DNA from: Dichotomocladium elegans
Taxonomy: Eukaryota > Mucoromycota > Mucoromycetes > Mucorales > Lichtheimiaceae
Assembly (NCBI GenBank): GCA_025716815.1
Contig: JAIXMN010000001.1
Coordinates: 1,178,001 to 1,242,000, forward strand
Reading direction: 5' to 3'
Length of the DNA: 64,000 nt
Shown: positions 56,996 to 64,000 of the stretch, in pieces
How the letters are laid out: every line of letters starts with the position of its first letter
How positions within the stretch are numbered: the stretch's first letter is position 1
The notes under the pieces: model-generated
What the model was told of the DNA's origin: nothing
Databases searched by the model: none
Seen by the model: the letters and a program-made list of their open reading frames with translations, nothing else
Made by a program: the position numbers and the translations under genes

Positions 56996-59186
56996 TCATC
57001 GCTGTTGGCGACCTCGTCCTAGTCCTCTTCGTCTCACCCTTCGCTCGTCGGGCTCTGGTGATCTAGCCCTTCTTGCTAGGCGCCTGTCACCACCCGCAGA
57101 TGCTCGCCGAAACCTTTCCGGGACCATGCCATCGGCCCGAAAACTCCTGAGAATATGTATCATATTCAGGCAGGCCGCCATATCACGGTTCCACAATCGC
57201 TGCCGAGGAGCGCCCTCTGCCATGCCTGCTGTACAGTTTTGATTTGAGCATCTGCACAGAATAAGCGACATTAGATTATCATTATTGTTTCAAACTCCTC
57301 CGCGAATAAGGTTTCATACCGTAGCAGGCCATGACAGATAACGTTTGGATTCTCGGCTCTTCGATAGGGGCGTGGGTTGGGTACCCTCCGGAACGTAGAA
57401 AGGCTCTCGGTCTCGCACGCGGGGCAACATCTGCTGGTCTTGAATTCGTCGATCAAGTATACATCAAAGCGACGTTCGCCTTGCTTGAGAAGTCGCCGGA
57501 ATCCAACACCGCGGATTGGCTCGTGATATTGAGTGTTCGGGGCAGACCAATTAACCCATCACAAATACCGCGTTGGGGCCAAACTTGTTGATCAGACCGT
57601 CCCTCAGCTTCTCATCTGCTCGTTGTTTGTTGATGTACGACGATAGACGGAGCTTTCGGAAAAGAGGTTGGGGGATCGGCATTATGGGTGGCGGTATTCG
57701 CATAGAAGTTCTCGAGAACTTGGGACACTTGGGACCGGACAAGCAGGAAGCGGTCATAATCGGCACGATCCAAGCTGCGGGAATGCTCGCCAACCATGCG
57801 TGCCCCGGCATGCACGACTTCAGGTTCCTCATTCTTGAGCCTCTGCAACAACCTGCGGTACTTGTTGGTCTTGCGCACCTTGTCCTGACAAGGTTTGGTA
57901 TATCGGAACGTCAGACGGGCACCTCGCTCCGGCCTGGAATTCTCTGAGACGCAGAAAAGGAGGTCCCTCCTCCCAGGGTCGACGGTGACGCACCTACCAG
58001 CAATATTCTGGTGTTCCTGTAATGTCAGCATGCTGACATAATTGGTCTCCTTCTCGACTCCTCAGTACTTTGCTCCGTATGTTGGTCGTTGATTGTTCGT
58101 CCTCTTGAAAAAAGTGACGCCTACTCCATCAGTATTGATTGTGCCATGGAACTCGATCGTTCCGCCTTCTTGGGGTCTGAAAGCACGAGAGTCGAGGTCC
58201 GCAACCTCTCCCCACAGAGCCAACTTCTGGCTGATATCGTGTCTTGGCCTCTTTAGAATATGCTGGATAAGAATCGTGGTGTCGATCTGCATATAGCAAG
58301 GGGCCCAGGATCGGCGAAGTGGAAAACATTGGAAGCTGCGAAGACCATTGCGTTGGAAAACATAGGCAAGCTCTATGAACGGCCGGAAGTGGTTGGCTGA
58401 ACGCGCCTTGGCGTCGTAGTAGATGCTTTGTTTTTGGAACTGGTACCCTTGGGTATAAGGATCCAAGACCGGTTGGATCTGGTCGTACGCTTGCCTGAGG
58501 AAAGCTGGTTCCGCCGGAATGACATCCCTCCGCACACCTCGGCGGGCAATGGCGAGCTTGAAGCCTGTGGCATGGCGAATCATGGTGTCGTAAATATCCT
58601 GGCGGATTTGCTCCTCGGTCCAGCCGAGTGCGTCCAGTTCACGTCTCCTCGCCGCTTTCCGCTCTCGAATGTTCAGGAGAGCATTCAACGCGCGCCGAAG
58701 GTGCTGCCCGAACCGCATGTTGATATTGTTGCAGTATGCAACAAACATCTTCTTACCTTCAAACGCAGAGCATTGCTGGGAATTCTTGAGCTGTGGCCGT
58801 TGGTACTGGGTGGCCTCGAGGTAATCCTCCAAAAACTCGCCGATCAGAGCTCGGCACTCGCCGGAAAACCCCCGGGTTGGACGAACTCGCTTGTCGAGCA
58901 TGGAGAGCCACACCTCAGAGAAGAACTTTTCGTGCAGGAACTGTTGGAGGTTGAAGTCCGGCTCGCGTGCGCGCTTACGTAGGAAGATGTACTTGGCGAA
59001 GCTGTACGCATGGGTTGTTGTCGCATGGACAACAGCGACCAAGTCCATCAACGGTTGGCGGTAGGCGGGGTTCCAGCGGATGCCTCGTATAGAGGTCTTG
59101 ACACCTAACATATGGTCAGGAGGCCTGAGGTTGGGTTGGGCAGGGTTTACACCCCTCCTCCTGGTGGGGTCGACAGGTTGTTCCAT
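56996..59186 (-). pseudogene. Fanzor (eukaryotic TnpB-like RNA-guided nuclease), nearly full length, copy F1
   Basis: The ATG at 59186 opens MEQPVDPTRRRGVNPAQPNL. Family blocks in order: THAYSFAKYIFLRKRAREPD, FSEVWLSMLDKRVRPTRGFS, CSAFEGKKMFVAYCNNINMR, FQCFPLRRSWAPCYMQID, FHGTINTDGVGVTFFKR, GRCVTVDPGRRDLLFCVSE (RuvC-I Asp at 57980), LFRKLRLSSYINKQRADEKL, VMG then NWSAPNTQYHEPIRGVGFRR (probable RuvC-II Glu at 57522), YLIDEFKTSRCCPACE and, after a 68-nt intron (57319-57252), CSNQNCTAG (zinc finger) and LWNRDMAACLNMIHIL (RuvC-III Asp). An Arg-rich tail ends the protein. Three lesions separate the frames: a TGA at about 58062 and single extra bases near 57668 (C run) and 57549 (GGGTTAATTGG). Catalytic residues are intact, so decay is recent, or the lesions are assembly errors. 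Confidence 0.85.
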
Positions 59187-59493
59187 GTCTTCACCAGTAG
59201 AGGGCTGTGATATTATCTCTTAGCACAAATCTTCTAGTCATGTCTTATTCCAGAAGCCTTACCGTCTAATGTCGGAATGTGCTTTTGTGTTCTCCGCCTT
59301 GGGTTGTATGGGTTGTGTAAGGTGAGAGAGATGTGTAATACGAGTATGTTTGTAACGGGTTTTAGGATACCCAAGTGGTAAAGAAAACGGCTTGGTCGAA
59401 CCTCATTATTTTATAGTAAATCAAGGTCCCCGTTCCAACCTGCGTGGATGGGGTACTATGAAGTGCATATCATATAATAAGCAAAAATACTCA

Positions 59494-59625
59494 CTACAAC
59501 GAAATGTCATATAGGTTATCGATTTCAGCCTGTTGGACAGTCAGGGCCTCCTGGTTCATCCGCTGCAACCGGCCCTCTAATTGGTGGATGAGTTCAAGGT
59601 CACCCTCCTCTTCAATGTCAAGCAT
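59494..59625 (-). pseudogene. Short coding fragment upstream of the Fanzor gene
   Basis: A 43-codon frame MLDIEEEGDLELIHQLEGRL continuing to DNLYDISL, a charged helix. The same frame continues upstream past a TGA into GYSAFIAFAKQ, which would read through if the TGA were TGG. It looks like the last exon of a gene. I do not recognise it. It sits between the mariner relic and the Fanzor on the same strand. Confidence 0.35.
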
Positions 59626-59924
59626 TCATTGCTTGGCAAATGCAATGAATGCACTGTATCCATGTTCCTTTTTAGGGAAACATTCTACTGCTGCATTTTT
59701 TCATCCTTGTTTCCTTTATACATCAACTTTTTTGATGGAACAATTGTGCTCATCACAATGTAGCCACGCGGATACCAAACTTTAACAATTTAAAGATAGG
59801 AGTGTGCAACGCAGACATATTAATTATGGACCATGTATTCATGTCACTTACCCTGGGAACTCTCTAATCTGAAACTCATATACCTAGGAATAAGACACCT
59901 TATTCCTCCTCCTGGGCGCAGTGA

Positions 59925-61120
59925 GGGTGGAAGATAGGCGCATCAATATCCTCAGCTTTATGAATGGGTGCATTATCCATTACCAAATAATGTCCCTTCA
60001 GATGTTCATGCTTATCCATTTCATCCATAGTAGCCTTAAGGAAGCTGAGATAATGTCCAGTGATAGTTTCCTTGCTTGCAGCTGCGGACTGCTCCGCTCT
60101 GTTTCTTCTTTGGCTAGCGGTCGTGGGAGTCTCAAGCTACATTTAATGATGCCTGATGCCGAGATTGCTCCCAAGATGGTAGTCGTTTTTGCTCTTGCTT
60201 TCGGCACTGTAACTACTGCACAAGTCCCTTTCTTGGACCATGCCATGCTGCGCTTCATGTTAATGTGGAATCCAGACTCATCAAAAACCGCAGTTTTTTC
60301 TAAGGTCGATGTCGGTCCTGTCCCATCTGCGCACCCAGTCAAGGTGTTTTTGGACCTTTGCATCGCTATTCCTGTCTACAGGCTGAAACCGAGCCATTTT
60401 CAATGACAAATTGCATTCGGTTTTCATAAATCGATGGAGCGTCGTTTTGGATACTTTGAGACTCTTAAATCTCTGGAACAGTTATTCCATCAGCTGCTCT
60501 AGGACAATTGACGGATTCTCAACAACCCGTTCTAAAATAACATTCTTACCCTCTTCGTTGAGAATACATGAACGACCTCTGCCTCTACGTTTCTTAAAAA
60601 TGCTGTCAGGGTCCTTTCCGTACTGTGATGCCCGTCGCTGAGCTGAACAAACATGGATTCCTAGCAGCTGATGCACTCAATACCTTCTCAAACATCGCTT
60701 GAAAAATCTGATCTTGTCTTGGTCAGTGTACGCTGTGTAACTGCGCTTGATCCCCGCTTTTTTCATCCGAATATCTGTATCCTTTCTCTTGGGAATGTGC
60801 GTGGCAGTGAGCTCAGAGTTATCTTTGCAAGATATGCTACGCAGATATTCTGTATGAGAACAAACGGATTGCAGAGAGTACATTTCTTCATCAACGACAT
60901 GGCCTTGACCATCTTAAAAAAATAGATTGCTCATTTCAGAATGTAAATGGGTAGAGATGAATTTGCCAAGTTTTTTTGAGCGACATCTTTCGCCGTGTAT
61001 TGCGACATTTGCTTTGTCATCACGCGTAAAGATTTCTGGGCAAAACACGACTTCTATTTTTGTAATCCTGCGACTTCAGAACTGGCTGGGGTACGACTTT
61101 AATTTTGGAAAACACTGTAT
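59925..61120 (-). mobile_element. Tc1/mariner-like element, copy C, decayed
   Basis: The best-preserved transposase of the five: YSLQSVCSHTEYLRSISCKD with KKAGIKRSYTAYTDQDKIRF near the 5' end, TLTGCADGTGPTSTLEKTAV, FDESGFHINMKRSMAWSKKG (first catalytic Asp) and ILGAISASGIIKCSLRLPRP. The region with the second Asp and the Glu is cut off at about 59925. The left end near 61116 shares CAAAATTAAAGTCG and TCGCA words with copies A and B. Frame shifts and stops make it inactive. Confidence 0.82.
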
Positions 61121-61258
61121 GTAAAGACAGACACTGTATTTAACGCGGACGTATCGACGAAGAGATATCCATCATACTATAAGCAGCAACTACTAATACG
61201 AGAATTTTAATAGACGAAGGCTAAATGGGAAACCCAAATTAAAAAGTATACAGAGATA

Positions 61259-63016
61259 CTAAGAGGTAGAGAGAGTCTGTTCTGTTGCCGACGTATTGGA
61301 TGCACCAACATTATGGGCTGCTGTTGCTGAAGAGCCCCAGTTATTAATCGACCAGTCTGTCACAATGCCCTTGTACTTTTCGCGCAAAATCTCCTCACCG
61401 GTGAGCTTGAGAGAGCCCATAAGAGAACCTATGCATGTATGTATGTACAGATAAGCAAACACAACAGTGTAATGTTCAGTCGATATATAAATATGTAATA
61501 TATATCTTACCGCCGACCCAGCCTCTGACATTGTTAAAGAAAATGCGGCCAGCGCCCTTGTTGTCTTCCGAGTTATCAACAAAACGCACAAATTTCTGCA
61601 GCCCCAGCAAGGTGCCATATCTTTTTTTCTCATATGCAGACGGATCTCGCATAATACGCAGCAATTCTTGCTTCAAGCGTGATTGGAAACCGGGCGTCAT
61701 GGTGGTGCCACCGATAAGCAAGAGCGACTGCATTAGCGGTTTGCGGAGATCGGGCTGGACTTTGAGGATGGCGTCCAGTACACAATGAGAAATGTTTGAC
61801 TCATCTTCGTCGTTGCCTTCGAATAAAACATCAGCTGCTCGTTCGCGAATCCAGCCCGGGATCACCAGAGTTGCGGTCATTCCATCATGAAGCATGATAG
61901 GATAATGCACATCTGTTGCGCTGCTAAAGTTTTTGTAGCCTGCAATATGATCTGTCTGCTCTTCCAGATTCATTAAGAGTGGCGAGCAAAAAAGAACCGT
62001 AGTCTTGATATCCTCGATGACTTCGGTTGTCAGAATGTGTTCAGGTGTTTTCGTACGGGGTGCTAGTTTGCGATGTAGATGTGAGGGTGGTATATACTCG
62101 GCATGGTCGAGCAGGAGCGACTTGACGCGTCGGCTGAGTGCCCGTCCAGCAAGAGGCGTGGTAGTAATATATGGTATCAGAGGTCGAGCAGCATAGATCT
62201 GGGTATATAATATTGAGCCCTTTTCCATGTTCATATCAAGCAATATTATCCGCTTTGAACTTACAGGTAGAACACTTGTTTCTAAATTGCCACAGTCAAT
62301 CACAAGGCCCGTTGTTGTGCCTGTGGTGAGAAGAGCCATTAAATGAACAGGAACAAAAGAAATGGACGGGACCTGGAAATACTGGAATAATAAATTGGCG
62401 ATGGTTTGCTTGAGGACAATGGGAGCAAGTGGGGACTCGCAAATGATCACTTTTCGCGACTTAGGGTCTGTCAGCAATAGCCTAACATCGCATCTTCAAT
62501 GGTTAGCATATCCAGTTCGCGCGCGCCAGCGAGATAGAGGATCTTGCCTCGATGCATCCTTCATTTACCGAAAATATATATCGTGCAACAGCCGCTTCAA
62601 TTTCTCCTCTAGCGTTTGAAGATCGCCATGTTCCATAAAATCTAGATCATACAATTCGCAAAGCTGCTTCGAGGAATAAGCAAATAAAAGGGGCGGAGGT
62701 ACAGTTAGTCCAAATTGCCCCCAGCTTCGTGCGTAGTCTTAAACAGCAAGATGCTTGCCTCACCGTCGATCCGATATGCTTCACCTTCCGAGCTCGCGGA
62801 TCGCTGTAATCGAGAACTTGTCGGCACAATGTGGCGGGGATGAGATTCTCCAGAGAAACCGCACTTTATATAAAGGGATCCAATGTCCAGAACTACGCGA
62901 TCCTCAGTGCCATAGATGGAATGACGACGAGCAAAGCTGTGCAACGAAGATGTTGATGTGTAGCTGGACAAGTAACTTGATGAGAGCGGTTCTGACGAGA
63001 CTGATGTTGTTGTCAT
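61259..63016 (-). CDS. ARP10: Actin-related protein 10 (dynactin Arp10/ACTR10)
   Basis: A Ser-rich N-terminus leads to YGTEDRVVLDIGSLYIKCGF, the actin-type phosphate loop. Then come VPPPLLFAYSSKQLCELYDL, LHDIYFRLLLTDPKSRKVII, VPVHLMALLTTGTTTGLVID, TTPLAGRALSRRVKSLLLDH, ILKVQPDLRKPLMQSLLLIG, GGTTMTPGFQSRLKQELLRI and GWVGGSLMGSLKLTGEEIL. The order and the HLMALLT and GGTxMxPGF motifs match Arp10, which caps the pointed end of the dynactin filament. The protein ends in a short Ser/Thr tail. Exon 1 joins exon 2 at a weak site with nested GTGAAG/GTGAGG donors (47- or 26-nt intron); I prefer the 47-nt one. Other introns are GT-AG. Confidence 0.88.
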
Positions 63017-63560
63017 TCTTCTCGTCAGCTTAAAGTAATTGTGCTAAGTAGAGACTAATTGAGTAGCGGCAGGAATAAAAGGGCGGATAGGCGGTGCAGG
63101 TTAAAAAAATCTAAGGCGCATTGCCGCTCAGATTGAAGGTCCTACGTACCTGAAGGTTGTTCAAATCCATCATGCCTCAGGGCCAACCAATCATCCCTTA
63201 CTTTTGCCACACACATCGAAAGAAGTACTCATTAATAACTCTTACGTACATTTAAAGGATATTCAATCGTAACAAAGAAGAGCGGCGTGGGGAATACGAA
63301 TATTTTAGTTTGACGCTGTCTAGCCATATTGCGTTGGAAGAAAAACTCTGCCGGGTAGCCTAAATCGGTTCCCCGTAGTAGATAGTGACAAGGCGTACAA
63401 CAGTCATATAGTGACGATAGTGTTGCCGGGGCCGGCATTACCACAATCAGCGCGGAGGGCGTTCGGTGAATACTCGGCGGGAACAGTAGTGTGATGAAGA
63501 TAGAGATGCAGATAATTTAAAAGCTACTAATACTACTAGAAGATGTTTCTATCTCATGAA
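63017..63560. other. Intergenic, Arp10 promoter and transportin 3' flank
   Basis: Both neighbours lie on the minus strand. No gene supported; a 70-codon minus frame at 63232-63444 has no features. Confidence 0.5.
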
Positions 63561-64000
63561 TCATACGCTGTATCGTATAGAAAGTGCTTGCTGGGTATGC
63601 CCCGGCATAACATTCCATGCATGCAGCCATTGCTCCATTGTGAGCATATTTCTATACCCTTCGAGGATCTGGAATTGTGTAAGTTGGCGGCTGTGGATGA
63701 CTCTATGTTTCAGCTTACCTGACGAAAAGCGTGATCGAGAGGCTGTGAGGGTTGTTTCCAGTTCGCAACGATACGCAGCAAAAAGATAAATTGCTATTCA
63801 GAGTTGACCAGCGATGAGCATCATCAGGAGCGCTAGGGAGTCTTTTAGCCTTACGTCTACACTTATGCTGTTGGGGTTTGTCTGAATGACTCGGCACAAT
63901 CCCTGGAATGCTGTGTCCTTTTCGTTATCTTCACCCATTTTGAGTGACATTTCAAGGCACGGATCAAGGACCTCTGACAGATAAAATGCCAGCCTTTCTG
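63561..64000 (-). CDS. Transportin (karyopherin beta-2, Kap104) C-terminus, partial
   Basis: The gene enters from the right edge. The minus strand reads LAFYLSEVLDPCLEMSLKMG, DNEKDTAFQGLCRVIQTNPN, then an intron, QFIFLLRIVANWKQPSQPLD, an intron, ILEGYRNMLTMEQWLHAWNV and MPGHTQQALSIRYSV with TGA at 63561-63563. This follows the end of human transportin-1 (NEEKDSAFRGICTMISVNP, then DFIFFCDAVASW, then the closing ILxGxKN and YGV). Transportins carry PY-NLS cargoes such as hnRNPs into the nucleus. Only the last HEAT repeats are inside the window. Confidence 0.82.

Larger units (their letters stand above)
56800..61120 (-). mobile_element. Candidate composite element: mariner copy C plus Fanzor F1
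   Basis: All coding pieces are on the minus strand in the order transposase (61.1-59.9 kb), a small frame (59.6 kb), Fanzor (59.2-57.0 kb) and structured tail (56.99-56.9 kb). The left end reads CAAAATTAAAGTCGTACCC, with more TCGCA words. The right end, read inward, has GGAAATTCGCAAGTGG and ATGTCGCATGAAAATAAAAT, similar in kind. The boundaries and the unity of the element are inferred; no target duplication was established. Confidence 0.45.

Noticed and set aside
58017..58066. An intron (gtactg...attacag, 52 nt) that would remove the TGA in Fanzor F1
   Set aside because: It has canonical ends but shifts the frame away from VDPGRRD, so it does not rescue the protein. A shorter 36-nt alternative keeps the frame but is below the intron sizes seen here.
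62461..62600. A one-base splicing mismatch in Arp10
   Set aside because: On rereading the sequence the junction is LHDIYF-CG|G-LLLTDP with normal GT-AG sites, so there is no anomaly.

Overview
The window looks like nuclear DNA of an early-diverging fungus, most probably Mucoromycota (Mucorales-like). The genes are typical single-copy fungal genes with many short GT-AG introns (about 50-100 nt). Several families are characteristic of such genomes: Golgi pH regulator, UBE2W, a UFD1-AZUL protein, PKA, Tc1/mariner and Fanzor. I cannot name the genus. There is no bacterial-style operon, rRNA or CRISPR array.

Layout. 0-11.8 kb: N-terminus of an unidentified gene at the left edge, a UFD1/zinc-finger/AZUL protein, then a plus-strand nutrient trio (ACS-type MFS transporter, intronless GH105 unsaturated rhamnogalacturonyl hydrolase, 18-exon amino-acid permease). 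11.9-17.75 kb: transposon island with two decayed Tc1/mariner copies, a truncated inverted Fanzor and two short non-autonomous Fanzor-type elements. 17.9-23.4 kb: UBE2W-type E2, Golgi pH regulator, complex I 49-kDa subunit. 23.5-28.2 kb: repeat-rich decay with a third short Fanzor-type element and a tRNA-like sequence. 28.5-34.7 kb: PKA-type kinase, RRM protein, small Ecl1-like zinc protein. 34.8-41.6 kb: decayed elements, including mariner fragments and a relic with serine-recombinase signatures. 41.6-55.3 kb: housekeeping block (TTC27, a small Ser/Pro-rich protein, SGT1, alpha-arrestin, BiP/Kar2, Gyp5-like RabGAP). 56.8-61.1 kb: almost full-length Fanzor next to a mariner relic. 61.3-64 kb: Arp10 and the C-terminus of transportin.

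Two things stand out. First, the Fanzor (eukaryotic TnpB-like, RNA-guided nuclease family) at 57-59.2 kb is followed, 6 nt after its stop codon, by a hairpin and tail. Related hairpins and tails recur at three other loci that have no nuclease gene. One stem pair differs by a compensatory change and the hexanucleotide loop is conserved, so this looks like a family of guide-RNA (omega-RNA-like) cassettes. Two of the four cassettes lie on the same strand as, and downstream of, a mariner transposase relic, and the outer ends carry similar TCGCA-rich motifs. This suggests composite mariner-Fanzor elements with non-autonomous derivatives. Second, the host genes contain extreme microexons: a 1-nt exon is needed to restore frame and the HPH motif in the UBE2W gene, and the amino-acid permease has 11-, 11-, 7- and 3-nt exons.

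All function calls come from reading translated sequence by eye. No database search or RNA evidence was available.
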